From: Litorilinea aerophila
Lineage (GTDB): Bacteria; Chloroflexota; Anaerolineae; Caldilineales; Caldilineaceae
Direction of reading: 5' to 3'
DNA length: 48,657 nucleotides
Assembly (NCBI GenBank): GCA_945897075.1
Contig: CAMDEX010000015.1
Span: 1 to 48,657, forward strand
Shown here piece after piece: positions 23,865-32,131 of the stretch. Position 1 is the first letter of the stretch. Every line of letters begins with the position of its first letter. The notes under the pieces are model-generated. The model was not told the DNA's origin. It made no database searches and saw only the letters and a list, made by a program, of their open reading frames with translations. The translations under genes and the position numbers were made by a program.

Positions 23865-24626
23865 CTACACATCCAGAATATAACGGCCAGCCGGACGCAG
23901 ACGCAAGGCTGTCTCCGCCCGCAGGTAGGCCCGCTGGTCGGTCTGTTGGGGATTCTCGCGCGCGGTGTAGGCGCAGTGGTAGACCCGTCGCGTCTGGTTT
24001 GTGTGGTTGGTTGTGCTGCCATGCCAGATCTGCCCGTTGAAGAAGGCGACTGAGCCGGCCGGACCGGTGATATAGACTTCCTGGGGATGGGCAGCCTGTA
24101 AATCGCTCATTGCATCCTTGGGGAAGGTGGGCCAACGATGGCTGCCGGGGACTACACGGGTCGCCCCATTTTCTGGGGTCAGGTCATCCAGCATCCAGAG
24201 TGCGTTGGTCTGGTGGCCCTGGCCGTCGCCCCGTATCCCGCCAAAGTCCGAATGAAGATTCTGCTGGCCGTGGCCGGGCAGGGGATCGTGGCCGTTGAGG
24301 GAGACCAGCTTGAAGGGGCGTTGAATCACGTGGTAGGCCGCGGCCAGCACCACCGGATGGGTGTAGATGCGGTCAAAGACACTGCCTTTGTTGACCAGAT
24401 CGGCCAGGCGGCGGATACCCGGATTCTGGCTCACTTCACTCCCCGCCCGCTCGCCTTCTTCTGCGATGAGCCGCTCAAAGGTGGCGCGCAACGCCTCCAG
24501 CCAGGCCGGGTCTATGACGTCGTGAAAGACTGTGTAGCCCAGTTCGTCCAACTCATCCCGGTGACGCTGGGTGATGGTATCCTCCGTCACGCCGCACTCT
24601 GCCAATACTGTGTTGATAGAATCCAT
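23865..24626 (-). CDS. phytanoyl-CoA dioxygenase (PhyH) family protein
   Basis: A 253-residue Fe(II)/2-oxoglutarate-dependent oxygenase. The metal triad is visible: LHSDFGG (His125, Asp127) and QIWHGSTTNHTN (His202), followed by TRR (2-oxoglutarate-binding Arg at about 213). Substrate-side motifs LDDLTPENGATRVVPGSH are typical of the family. ATG 24626 follows GAGGAGAAG by about 12 bases; the longer frame only translates that ribosome binding site. The substrate cannot be told. It is followed by the aminotransferase gene and preceded by a flavoprotein remnant, so it may work in oxidative breakdown of a small metabolite. Confidence 0.85.
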   Translation of the reverse strand: MDSINTVLAECGVTEDTITQRHRDELDELGYTVFHDVIDPAWLEALRATFERLIAEEGERAGSEVSQNPGIRRLADLVNKGSVFDRIYTHPVVLAAAYHVIQRPFKLVSLNGHDPLPGHGQQNLHSDFGGIRGDGQGHQTNALWMLDDLTPENGATRVVPGSHRWPTFPKDAMSDLQAAHPQEVYITGPAGSVAFFNGQIWHGSTTNHTNQTRRVYHCAYTARENPQQTDQRAYLRAETALRLRPAGRYILDV

Positions 24627-24688
24627 ACGCCTGCTCTTCTCCTCTTCCAGAAAGTGATGATTGGCCTGGGTCATCGTTGCGGCCACTC

Positions 24689-24765
24689 GCCAGACCTGTC
24701 AGGTGCGCAGATAAAGTTCTCGCTGATTTCCAGACTGCTTCCCCTGCGCACCTGACAGGTCTGGC
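24689..24765. repeat. 22-bp inverted repeat with 33-base loop
   Basis: CCAGACCTGTCAGGTGCGCA (start 24690) pairs exactly with the stretch 24745-24764; the stem extends to 22 base pairs from 24689 to 24765. The core ACCTGTCAGGT is itself nearly palindromic. It lies upstream of the PhyH start on the minus strand and could form a hairpin in its leader. Confidence 0.75.
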
Positions 24766-24832
24766 CCGCACGATGACCAAGCCCTGATGATTCAATTCGG
24801 TCAATCCAATTTGTGCGGCTCGGCAGCGCGGC

Positions 24833-25054
24833 CTAGCGCAGGTGATACACCTTCTCCAAGCCATAGACGGGCGTGGGGATCCCCTCCATACGCGCCTTGA
24901 TTTGCAGCGACAGCGCGATTGAATAGAAACGTGCCTGCTGCAAATTGCCGCCCTGAAACCACAAGCCAAGCTGCCGGGTGGGTTTCCACATATTGCGCAG
25001 CTCGCCTTCCCACGGGCCGGGATCGTATTTGGTATCCGACCCAAGCCCCCAACA
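24833..25054 (-). pseudogene. C-terminal remnant of a flavin-dependent monooxygenase-like protein
   Basis: Seventy-three codons in one frame read as the typical C-terminus of a CzcO/Baeyer-Villiger type flavoprotein: GLGSDTKYDPGPW, ELRNMWKPTRQLGLWFQGG, NLQQARFYSIALSLQIKARM and EGIPTPVYGLEKVYHLR, then a stop at 24833. An in-frame TAG lies just upstream at about 25060, and no N-terminal FAD-binding region (GxGxxG) exists before the PPOX gene. It is therefore the end of a lost gene. A short competing frame on the same strand is a shadow. Confidence 0.7.
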
Positions 25055-25070
25055 TTTCTACAACCTCGCC

Positions 25071-25517
25071 TCACCATTCGCTGTGTTTGTAGCGTTTGGC
25101 CCAGCCGCCCGTGGATGAACGCATCTCGTCAGCGACGATGAAAATCAGCCAGCGGGGTTCCTGCATCGTCTGGTCCAGGTAGACCAGCCCCTCCTCGCCC
25201 CGATAGCGTAGGACCATCTCACGGGCGATCTCCACCCAGCGCCCGCCCACATTGGGTTCCTCCACCATCTGGGCCATGCCCTGCACCAGCACTCGCCGTC
25301 CATCTTCCGCATCAATACAGAGGGAGACTCGCGGGTCATTCGCCAGATAGACCGCCCAGACGGAACGGGCACGGGGCACGACGTAAAAGCCTCCATCTGC
25401 GTAAGTAAACCAACAGGGCACCACATAAGGATGGCCGGTCGGGGCGACACAGGCCAGACGGCAGAGTACATCCGTGGCCAGAAACTCATCAATTTGGGTT
25501 GGGGTCATGGCCGGCAC
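25071..25517 (-). CDS. pyridoxamine 5'-phosphate oxidase family protein
   Basis: A 148-residue split-barrel flavin-binding protein of the PPOX class. Recognisable parts: FLATDVLCRLACVAPTGHPYVVPCWF, a second strand pair GFYVVPRARSVWAVYLANDPRVSL and GRRVLVQGMAQMVEE. The family covers FMN- or F420-dependent oxidoreductases and haem-handling proteins; the cofactor here cannot be told. The GTG at 25517 is preferred because AGGAG lies 8 bases upstream; the ATG three codons later has a worse spacing. A good promoter lies at 25572-25601. It is followed on the strand by a flavoprotein remnant. Confidence 0.8.
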   Translation of the reverse strand: MPAMTPTQIDEFLATDVLCRLACVAPTGHPYVVPCWFTYADGGFYVVPRARSVWAVYLANDPRVSLCIDAEDGRRVLVQGMAQMVEEPNVGGRWVEIAREMVLRYRGEEGLVYLDQTMQEPRWLIFIVADEMRSSTGGWAKRYKHSEW

Positions 25518-25571
25518 AGGCTTTTCTCCTCTTGGGTTTGCCTTTGATGCACAATGATTGCAATCTGTTAA

Positions 25572-25601
25572 AGTATACAGTCATGTGATTGCAATTTGCA
25601 A
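25572..25601 (-). promoter_or_regulatory. sigma-70 promoter of the PPOX gene
   Basis: On the minus strand, -35 TTGCAA (25596-25601) and -10 TATACT (25572-25577) are separated by 18 bases. The start of the gene is about 55 bases downstream. ATTGCAAT words flank the -10 on both sides and could form an operator. Confidence 0.55.
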
Positions 25602-25770
25602 CAGACATTCGATGCCCTGCCCACAGGATACCTGGTGCTGCTGGCGACACGGGCGCACATCTGCGACATACCCCCTTTGCGCGCCCGCGTCCTGGGCCTG
25701 GCGACGCAGGGCGCGGCGCGCGCTGGCATCCAGCCGTTGCGTCCACAATTGGTCGGCGTCAATGTTCAGA

Positions 25771-25916
25771 GCCTGAATTATTCAACAGGCTCTTGGCTAA
25801 CCACAGAATACACGAAACACACGGAAGGGAAGACAAAAGAAAATTTTCCGTGTGTTTCGTGTATTCCGTGGTTGTTGGTTTGCGTCGCTCGTGTCTGAAT
25901 TATTCAACAGCCTCTC
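25771..25916. repeat. long imperfect inverted repeat flanked by 15-bp direct repeats
   Basis: Arms 25799-25826 and 25846-25873 are reverse complements over 28 positions with one mismatch; the words are ACACGAAACACACGG type. The word TGAATTATTCAACAG occurs before and after the hairpin. The short open frame over it is not a gene. The rest of the gap 25602-25979 shows only short frames with no motif. Confidence 0.7.
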
Positions 25917-25979
25917 AGTCGTGGTTCAAATTCTTGCGCAAATCACAAGAATCTTACTCGTAAGGAATTACTGTCTTAC

Positions 25980-26873
25980 TCATCCAAGCCCCAGCAGCGC
26001 CAACGAATCGCGCTGGATGATGGCCTCGATCGCTTCTGCGGGCACACGGGGCAGTTTCGTCCCCTCCACAATCTCGTTGACCCGCCGCAGGTGATCCAGA
26101 GTCTCGGCCACCGTCGTAATCGGATAATCTGTGCCAAAGAGCACTTTGTCCAGCACATTCCACTCGGCGGCCTTGACCATCTGCTCCCAAAAGGAGAAGG
26201 GGCGGTAAAAGGTGCCGGAGATATCTGCGTAGACGTTGGGATGCTTGCGGATCACCACACAGCTCTCCGCCTGCCACGGGTGTCCCAGATGGGCCATCAC
26301 AATTTTCAAGTCCGGGTAGCGCATGGCGATCTCATCCATCAGCAGGGGATGGGCCAGGCGGATGGGCGCATTGCGCACGGGCGAGGTGCCCTGGTGAAAG
26401 AGAATCGGCAGTCCGTGTTTCTGCGCCTGCTCGTAGATCGCCAATGCCCGGCTTTCCAGCGGATCGAAGTTCTGGTAGTTGGCCCCCAGTTTGATCCCGC
26501 GCAGCCCCAAATCCACCCGGCAGCGCTCGATCTCCTCCAGACAGGTGGCGTCGTAGGGGTGAACGGACATAAAACCGATCAGCCGGTCGGGGTGGGCGCG
26601 TACAAAAGTGGCCGTGGCGTCGTTGACATTGCCCGTGTACCAACTGGTATCCCCCGCGCCCTGCCCACTGAGATTGTCGGTCATCTGGCCGGGATTCCAG
26701 GCCACGCCAAAGACAACCGATTTCTGCGCCGGCACCTGGGCCGCCAAATAATCCCCCCAAGAAAAGGTGGCGGCCACCGCCCGATCCGGTCGCCAGCGGT
26801 CGTTCATCACCAGCGCGCTGGCGGGCACGGCCTCTTTGAACTGGGGCGTGTGGGTGTGGATGTCAATGATCAT
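25980..26873 (-). CDS. amidohydrolase (TIM-barrel metal hydrolase)
   Basis: A 297-residue amidohydrolase-2 family protein. Metal-site elements: DIHTHT (HxH) at residue 4, FHQGTS, MAHLGHPW and LFGTDYP with the catalytic Asp near 245. This group hydrolyses or decarboxylates small ring or lactone substrates. A GGAGGAGG ribosome binding site precedes ATG 26873. It sits downstream of the enolase-superfamily gene on the minus strand, with a word-repeat hairpin between, and may act on the product of that enzyme (for example a lactone). The exact substrate is unknown. Confidence 0.8.
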   Translation of the reverse strand: MIIDIHTHTPQFKEAVPASALVMNDRWRPDRAVAATFSWGDYLAAQVPAQKSVVFGVAWNPGQMTDNLSGQGAGDTSWYTGNVNDATATFVRAHPDRLIGFMSVHPYDATCLEEIERCRVDLGLRGIKLGANYQNFDPLESRALAIYEQAQKHGLPILFHQGTSPVRNAPIRLAHPLLMDEIAMRYPDLKIVMAHLGHPWQAESCVVIRKHPNVYADISGTFYRPFSFWEQMVKAAEWNVLDKVLFGTDYPITTVAETLDHLRRVNEIVEGTKLPRVPAEAIEAIIQRDSLALLGLG

Positions 26874-26896
26874 TCGTCTTCCTCCTCCGGTTGTAT

Positions 26897-26973
26897 GGAG
26901 ATTGGAGATTGAGAGATTGGGAGATTGGAGATTCGCTCAGCCCGATCTCCAATCTCCCAATCTCCCAATCTCA
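26897..26973. repeat. simple-word inverted repeat (AGATTGGAG words)
   Basis: Repeated GAGATTGG and GGAGATTGG words at 26897-26934 pair with CCAATCTCC words at 26943-26973. It lies in the 110-base gap between the two minus-strand genes. Confidence 0.75.
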
Positions 26974-26983
26974 TCACGATTAT

Positions 26984-28099
26984 TCAACGATCAACCCGAT
27001 AGAAAGCAACCTTCTCCTCGTCCAGACGCACGCCCAGACCGGGGCCAGCGGGGGCGCGGGCCTCCCCGGCGGTGATGGGCAGCGACTCTTCCAGCAGATC
27101 GGTTTCGTAGAAAAAAGGGCTGAGGATGTCGCAGGGAAACGTTTCGGCGTCAATCGCCGCGGTCGCCAGCGCCAGGTGGATCATCGCCGCGTTGCCAATC
27201 CCCAGTTCCAGATTGCTGCCCACCGTGCAGACCAGCCCGGCCGCCGCGGCCACCGCCGCAATCTGCCGCGCCGGGCCGATCCCCCCTTTGCCCACGTAGA
27301 GCGAGAACGCATCCGCGGCCTGGGCGCGCACAAGCGCCAGCGCATCCTGGGGCGTGTAGACACTCTCATCCGCCATCACAGGCAGCCGAATTTGGCGACG
27401 CACATCCGCCATCCAAGTCACGTCATGCTCCGAGACCGGCTGCTCGACAAAATAGATGTCATATTCGTAGAGGCGCTGGATGGTCTGGATTGCCACCCGC
27501 GGCGACCAGCCGCCGTTGGCATCCACACCCAGCCGCACCTGCGGGCCGACAGCGGCGCGCACAGCCGCCACTCGCGCCACATCCCCGTCGGGGTCGAGAC
27601 CCACCTTCACTTTCATCGTCGTAAAACCCTGGGCCACTGCCCACAGGGCAATCTCGGCCGCTTTGTGCGCGGCCAGCCCGGAGACAGAAAATTTGGTGGG
27701 CACAAACTCACGCACGGGGCCGCCCAGTAGCTGATAGAGGGGCAGCCCAGCCACTTTGCCCAAAATGTCCCACAACGCCATCTCTAGCGCCGCTTTGGTA
27801 AACGCATTGTTGGCGATGCAGCGCTGGACGCCTTTGACCAGGCGGTCGATCTGCAACGGGTTCTGACCGACGAGCAGCGGGGCCAGATAATCGCGGATAA
27901 AGTGGGCGGCTGTGACCTGATCCTCGCCGCTCCAGACCGGCGTGCAGGAGACCTCGCCCAGACCGGTGATGCCCTCGTCCGTATGGATTTTCACGAGCAG
28001 AAAGGGCGAGACGGTGTGGCTGCCCCGCCCGCCGTGGATCACCCGCTGGGGATGGATGTGTACCTGCACTGGGATCGTCTCGATTTGGGTAATTTTCAT
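26984..28099 (-). CDS. enolase-superfamily enzyme (mandelate racemase/muconate lactonizing type)
   Basis: A 371-residue protein of the mandelate racemase/muconate lactonizing group. The capping domain ends near AALEMALWDILGKVAGLPLYQLLGG. The barrel then shows KVKVG (two active-site lysines), VDANGGW (Asp), FVEQP (Glu) and MADES (Asp-Glu), the three metal ligands in the usual order. A second Lys opposite may lie in LYVGKGGIG. It probably dehydrates or epimerises a sugar acid or dipeptide. The ribosome binding site AGGAAACCG is inside a duplicated palindromic repeat just upstream. The neighbouring amidohydrolase and MocA-type gene on the same strand suggest a sugar-acid route. Confidence 0.85.
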   Translation of the reverse strand: MKITQIETIPVQVHIHPQRVIHGGRGSHTVSPFLLVKIHTDEGITGLGEVSCTPVWSGEDQVTAAHFIRDYLAPLLVGQNPLQIDRLVKGVQRCIANNAFTKAALEMALWDILGKVAGLPLYQLLGGPVREFVPTKFSVSGLAAHKAAEIALWAVAQGFTTMKVKVGLDPDGDVARVAAVRAAVGPQVRLGVDANGGWSPRVAIQTIQRLYEYDIYFVEQPVSEHDVTWMADVRRQIRLPVMADESVYTPQDALALVRAQAADAFSLYVGKGGIGPARQIAAVAAAAGLVCTVGSNLELGIGNAAMIHLALATAAIDAETFPCDILSPFFYETDLLEESLPITAGEARAPAGPGLGVRLDEEKVAFYRVDR

Positions 28100-28106
28100 G
28101 CCTGGA

Positions 28107-28345
28107 CGGTTTCCTGCTGTAAAAACGCGGGACGCAGATAACGCTGATTGAATTGATCTACGCTGCTAAAATTGAAAAAATCTGCGAAAATCTGCTGTTT
28201 CTGCGTAATCTGCGTCCAGCTTTTTCTTCGGCGGTTTCCTGATGCAAAAAGCGGGACGCAGATGACGCTGATTGAATTGATCGACGCTGATAAAATCTGC
28301 GAAAATCTGCTGTTTCTGCGTCATCTGCGTCCTGCTTTTTCTTCG
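28107..28345. repeat. two tandem palindromic repeats (about 125 and 113 bases)
   Basis: Copy 1 (28107-28230) and copy 2 (28232-28345) each begin CGGTTTCCTG, continue ACGCAGATNACGCTGATTGA and end ATCTGCTGTTTCTGCGTNATC. Each can fold on itself since ACGCAGAT words pair with ATCTGCGT words. The first copy supplies the ribosome binding site of the enolase-superfamily gene. It fills the gap 28100-28353. Confidence 0.8.
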
Positions 28346-28353
28346 ACGAATTC

Positions 28354-30057
28354 TTATTCGTAGCGGATCCGGCGCTGATCACTGCTGGTTAGCCCGTGGA
28401 AGGTGACGGTCGTATACTCCCGCCCCCAGCGCTCCTCCCTGCCGAGGGTGCCGTCGTCGGCGCGGACGGCAAATTGGGCGGGAATCAGAAGGGTGATGGC
28501 CCCCATCGCCGCCTTTACGCGCACTTCCCAGCCAGCGGCGCTGGCGATCAGTCGCGCGCCGTCGCGGGCCTCTGTCCACGCCAGCCACTCGTCCGCCGAG
28601 AGAATAGGCATCTGTTCGGCCAGGGCCGCGTCCCAGTTCCCCTCGATCAGCGGGCTGGAATAGGTGGCAAAGCTGACCGGGTGGGAGTTGAGCGCGATGG
28701 GCGTGTAGTAGCGGCGGGCGGCCTCCCGAATCAGCGCGCCGGTCTCGGCCAGCGCCTTCTCCACCGTCCATTTGAAGCTAAAGACAAATTCCGGGTGGAT
28801 CAGACACTCCTCGGTCCAGTGGGTGGGCTGCTGGAAGCAGTCAATCAGCGTGCCGTCGCTGTCCACAAAACGCAGCGGTCGCCCGGAACCGCACAGATGG
28901 CCCAGATAGGGCGAAACCGCCACGTAGTTCAGGTCCATCCCCACGCCCAAGTCGGCCAGGGTGCGGGCTGCATCCACATAGCCCAGCCAGCGCACCGCGT
29001 GCTGGCGGACGGTACGCGGCGTCCGCCCGAACTGGCGCTGGTGACGTTCTACATTCTCGGCCAGCATCGGCACAACCAGACGGCTCTGCGGTTCGCCCAT
29101 CTTGACACCGCTGACCGTATCCGCTTCCAGGGCCGGATGTACGCTGAAGGTGTGGCCGTCCGCCCCCCAGCGATCCATCAGGCCGCGGTCCAACTGGGTT
29201 TTGGGCACGACATAAAAGGTGCAGTGGGCCTGGCGCTGGCGCAGACCGGCCAGCAGCGTCTCAAACTGTTCCAGCGTAGACCAGTCGTCGTCGCTGGTCA
29301 TAATCAACGCACTCTGTTGCTGGGCGTGGGGATAATACCAGATGCGCGGGCGGGGGGCAAGTTGTTCGATAGTCCGGGCCAGCAGCGCAGTGTGGATGTC
29401 GGCCTGGGGGATGTACATCTGGGCCACGGGCAGTTGACCCACAAAGAGTTCGCTGGGGCGGTAGATGCCGTCTAGCCCGGCAAAGCAGAGGTCTACGTGT
29501 TCCGGGTTGCCCTGGCGCAGACGGGCCACTGTGTGGGGCAGATCGTAGGCAAAGGCCGCGGCGTATCCCTTGCCGATGGGCGACCAGACGACGCCCGGCA
29601 CGGGGTTGGCGTCTTCCGCCGAGAGGTCGGCGTGGATGTGGGCCAGCGTCTCGACTGCGGCGTTGGGGTCAATGGCCCAGTTGACCGACGGCCCGATGAT
29701 CTGAACCGGCTGCGCGGCCAGCCCGGCCACCGTTGGGTGCGCTGTCTCTATGCGCAAATAGCCGCCGTCCAGCCCGCGGTAGAGCGGGCGCAGACCCAAT
29801 TGTGCGGCCAGATGGCTGTCGGGGAGCAGGGCGAGCAGACGCCCGCCCTGGCGCACAAAGTCGAGGAGCAGGTCCATCTGCGCCTGGCTGAGGGCTGTGC
29901 GCGGCAGGATGACCAGATCGTGAGCGGCCAGGAGCGGCGCGTCCAGCGCGGCGATGTCGGCCTCGGCCCAGTCGGCGAAGCCCTCCAACCGCAAAATTTC
30001 GCCCAGATAGCGGCTATAGCGGCTGCGCGGGTCGGATGGGATGTGTAGGAGCAGCAT
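28354..30057 (-). CDS. polysaccharide deacetylase-like protein with amidotransferase-like N-terminus
   Basis: A 567-residue protein with two parts. The first 200 residues have the look of a glutamine-amidotransferase-like/ThuA-type sandwich domain (LVILPRTALSQAQMDLLLDFVRQGGRLLALLP, then an IGKGYAAAFAYDLP strand). The rest resembles a NodB-type deacetylase barrel: IMTSDDDWS (metal-binding Asp pair), SVHPALE (His) and RQHAVRWLGY. A membrane signal is not seen, so it may be cytoplasmic. The metal triad is not certain by eye. It sits between the MocA gene and the enolase-superfamily gene on the minus strand. GAGG precedes the start. Confidence 0.6.
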   Translation of the reverse strand: MLLLHIPSDPRSRYSRYLGEILRLEGFADWAEADIAALDAPLLAAHDLVILPRTALSQAQMDLLLDFVRQGGRLLALLPDSHLAAQLGLRPLYRGLDGGYLRIETAHPTVAGLAAQPVQIIGPSVNWAIDPNAAVETLAHIHADLSAEDANPVPGVVWSPIGKGYAAAFAYDLPHTVARLRQGNPEHVDLCFAGLDGIYRPSELFVGQLPVAQMYIPQADIHTALLARTIEQLAPRPRIWYYPHAQQQSALIMTSDDDWSTLEQFETLLAGLRQRQAHCTFYVVPKTQLDRGLMDRWGADGHTFSVHPALEADTVSGVKMGEPQSRLVVPMLAENVERHQRQFGRTPRTVRQHAVRWLGYVDAARTLADLGVGMDLNYVAVSPYLGHLCGSGRPLRFVDSDGTLIDCFQQPTHWTEECLIHPEFVFSFKWTVEKALAETGALIREAARRYYTPIALNSHPVSFATYSSPLIEGNWDAALAEQMPILSADEWLAWTEARDGARLIASAAGWEVRVKAAMGAITLLIPAQFAVRADDGTLGREERWGREYTTVTFHGLTSSDQRRIRYE

Positions 30058-30133
30058 AGAAAACCTCGACTAAAAAAGGTGGAAAATGAGAACACCGGTG
30101 AAGTTCTTGTTTTTGCGCAAGAAAAGAGAGATT

Positions 30134-30203
30134 CTTGTAAACACAGATGCAAAGGAATAGGGATTGGAAGAAGTCTGTGTTCCTTTGCATCCGTGTTTAC
30201 AAG
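30134..30203. repeat. long inverted repeat with one mismatch
   Basis: Arms 30134-30157 and 30180-30203 (words of the CTTGTAAACACAGATGC type) pair at 23 of 24 positions. It lies in the 160-base gap between the MocA and deacetylase-like genes on the minus strand. Confidence 0.75.
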
Positions 30204-30217
30204 CCTCTTTGGTAATT

Positions 30218-31297
30218 CTAATCAAAAGTGGGGATGGCGACGATCCCGCCGCCCTGTTGGGCAGATTGCAGGGCGCAGATACCGGCGGCGATGGAGCGGG
30301 CCGCTTCGCGCGGGCCGATGTCCGGCTCCCGATCTTCCCGGATGGCGGCCAGGAAGCGCTGCGCCTGTTCGATCTCCATTGTGCCGTGGCCCAGCGCGTG
30401 GCGGCGCGCGATCTGGGGGTTGTTCCAGTTGGGCACGGTGACGGGGATCATCCGGCTTGCCCCGGCCAGTTTGCTGTGGTAGAAATAGTTGGTGGTCTCC
30501 TGGGTGGCCCCGCCCTGATCGCGGCTGCGCTCGAAGCTGCCCTGGCTGCCGTAGACGCCGTAATAGAGACAGTAGGGGCGCACCATCCCGTAGGAGACCG
30601 TCACTTTGGCGACGCCGCCGTTGTCGGCTTTGAAGATGGCGACCGTCGTGTGGGTGGTCTGCCAGGGCGATTGCTGCTGGGCGTGATAGGCTTGGGCCTC
30701 CACAAAACGCACGCCCATCAGCCAGCGCAGGGTGTCTATGGCGTGGGGGCCGCCGCCGAGCAGAGTCGTCTGCGGCGTCTGCGGGTGGATGCGCCAGTGA
30801 TCCGCCTTCCGGTGGCTGACAATATCGGCCATATCGTGCAGATACTCGCCCTCGCCGTAGAAAATCTCGCCCAGATCGCCGCCCACAATCAGACGCTGGG
30901 CGTCGCGCAGACAGAAGGCGTAGCGCACCTGATTGCCCATCTGGTACTTCAGCCCCGTGCGGTCGGTCAATGCGACGATGCGCTTACACTCGTCCAGCGT
31001 CGTCGCCATCGGAATCTCGGAGAGGACGTGCTTGCCCGCCTCCAACGACTGGATGGCGTGCGGGCCGTGCAGGTGATCCGGCGTGGCGACAACCACCAAA
31101 TCCACCTCCCTGTCCGCCAGCAGATCGCCGATGTCGGTGTAGACCCGCTCCACCTCCATCTCCTGCGCCACGCGCGCGGCCAGCGGCTGGTTCTGGTCAC
31201 AGACCGCGACGACCCGGCTGCCCTCCAAGAATTGAAAGGCGCGCAGATGGGAGCGCCCCTGTCCCAACCCTACTACGCCGACACGAATTGTGTCCAT
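30218..31297 (-). CDS. Gfo/Idh/MocA family oxidoreductase
   Basis: A 359-residue NAD(P)-dependent sugar dehydrogenase. The N-terminal Rossmann fold has GVVGLGQGRSHL, followed by VVVATPDHLHGPHA. The active-site motif that normally reads EKP is SEIPMA here, so the usual catalytic lysine is replaced by Ile. The second site GGGPHAIDTLRWLMG (His near 179) is kept. The C-terminal beta-sheet domain is full length. GGAAGGG precedes ATG 31297. It heads the minus-strand block with the deacetylase-like, enolase-type and amidohydrolase genes, which suggests oxidation of a sugar or inositol-like compound. Confidence 0.82.
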   Translation of the reverse strand: MDTIRVGVVGLGQGRSHLRAFQFLEGSRVVAVCDQNQPLAARVAQEMEVERVYTDIGDLLADREVDLVVVATPDHLHGPHAIQSLEAGKHVLSEIPMATTLDECKRIVALTDRTGLKYQMGNQVRYAFCLRDAQRLIVGGDLGEIFYGEGEYLHDMADIVSHRKADHWRIHPQTPQTTLLGGGPHAIDTLRWLMGVRFVEAQAYHAQQQSPWQTTHTTVAIFKADNGGVAKVTVSYGMVRPYCLYYGVYGSQGSFERSRDQGGATQETTNYFYHSKLAGASRMIPVTVPNWNNPQIARRHALGHGTMEIEQAQRFLAAIREDREPDIGPREAARSIAAGICALQSAQQGGGIVAIPTFD

Positions 31298-31320
31298 AGA
31301 CCCTTCCTTATTGTTCTAAA

Positions 31321-31354
31321 AATAGCGACTGGGGACTGGGGATCGGCGACTGGG
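31321..31354 (-). repeat. dispersed 34-bp repeat, copy 2
   Basis: Reverse complement of 4217-4250 at 33 of 34 positions. It lies just upstream of the MocA-type gene start on the minus strand, between it and the LysE gene. Confidence 0.75.
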
Positions 31355-31417
31355 AGACGATGCCCTGGCTAAAACAATACGGCTTCCCTTTTGCGGCTGA
31401 CTGCCCTTCCCGCGGGG

Positions 31418-31446
31418 TTGACGAAACAACAAAATACGGGCATGAT
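31418..31446 (+). promoter_or_regulatory. promoter-like repeat upstream of the LysE gene
   Basis: TTGACG (31418-31423), 17 bases, then CATGAT (31441-31446). The whole segment is nearly identical to 34565-34593 upstream of the ThuA gene. Leader to the LysE start is about 35-40 bases. The -35 is strong and the -10 is moderate. Confidence 0.5.
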
Positions 31447-31487
31447 TCTAGGGCAATGCTGCCCTCCACCCCATTTTGAAACTGCGT

Positions 31488-32102
31488 ATGCACATATCGC
31501 TTATCTTGCACGGCCTGCTCGTCGGGCTGGCTATCGCTGCCCCCATCGGCCCCATCGGGATTCTCTGTATCCAGCGCACCCTGGCCGACGGCGTGCTGCG
31601 CGGCGTTGTCACCGGTTTCGGCGCGGCCACCGCGCACGGACTCTACGCGGCCATCGCCGGGTTTGGCTTTGCGGTCATCGGCGACACCCTCACGGGTGGT
31701 CAGGTCGCGCTGCGTCTGCTCGGCAGCGGCTACCTGATCTATCTGGCCCTGCGCATCGCCCGCGCAGAACCGCACATCCAGGCGGCCAGCGGGCGGGGAC
31801 GGGGGTTGCTGGCGACCTATCTTTCCAGCTTTCTGGTGGACATCACCAGCCCTGGCACACTGCTTCTCTTTGCAGCCATCTTCGCCGGGTTGGGCACAAC
31901 CAGCGCCGCGGGTCGCTACGACGCCACGGCTTTTCTGGCGCTGGGCGTGCTGGTCGGTTCTGGGCTGTGGTGGGTGATTCTGAGCAATGGCGTCAATCTG
32001 TTGCGCGGTCGCCTGGACCAGACCTGGCTGCGCTGGGTCAACCGCTTTTCCGCGCTGATCCTCCTGGGCTTTGCGCTCTTTGTCCTGGCCGGTCTGCGCT
32101 GA
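31488..32102 (+). CDS. LysE/RhtB family exporter
   Basis: A 204-residue inner-membrane protein with about six hydrophobic segments. The family signature GLAIAAPIGPIGILCIQRTL is at the N-terminus, with SSFLVDITSPGTLLLFAAIF in the middle (the NP/SP motif). These exporters remove amino acids or related small molecules from the cell. ATG 31488 is used; an upstream TTG in frame is unlikely. It is convergent with the APH-type gene and separated by a GTCGGACT hairpin. Confidence 0.82.
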   Translation: MHISLILHGLLVGLAIAAPIGPIGILCIQRTLADGVLRGVVTGFGAATAHGLYAAIAGFGFAVIGDTLTGGQVALRLLGSGYLIYLALRIARAEPHIQAASGRGRGLLATYLSSFLVDITSPGTLLLFAAIFAGLGTTSAAGRYDATAFLALGVLVGSGLWWVILSNGVNLLRGRLDQTWLRWVNRFSALILLGFALFVLAGLR

Positions 32103-32131
32103 AAAGAGGAGCGCGGAAAGCGCAGAATGGC

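Noticed and set aside
24801-25055. Short minus-strand frame in another phase over the flavoprotein remnant
   Set aside because: The frame 24833-25054 gives recognisable flavoprotein text and this one does not.
25596-25898. Open frame upstream of the amidohydrolase region
   Set aside because: Half of it translates an intergenic inverted repeat and no family motif is visible.
28396-29475. Long plus-strand frame opposite the deacetylase-like gene
   Set aside because: It has no start signal or motif; the minus-strand product has domain-like text.
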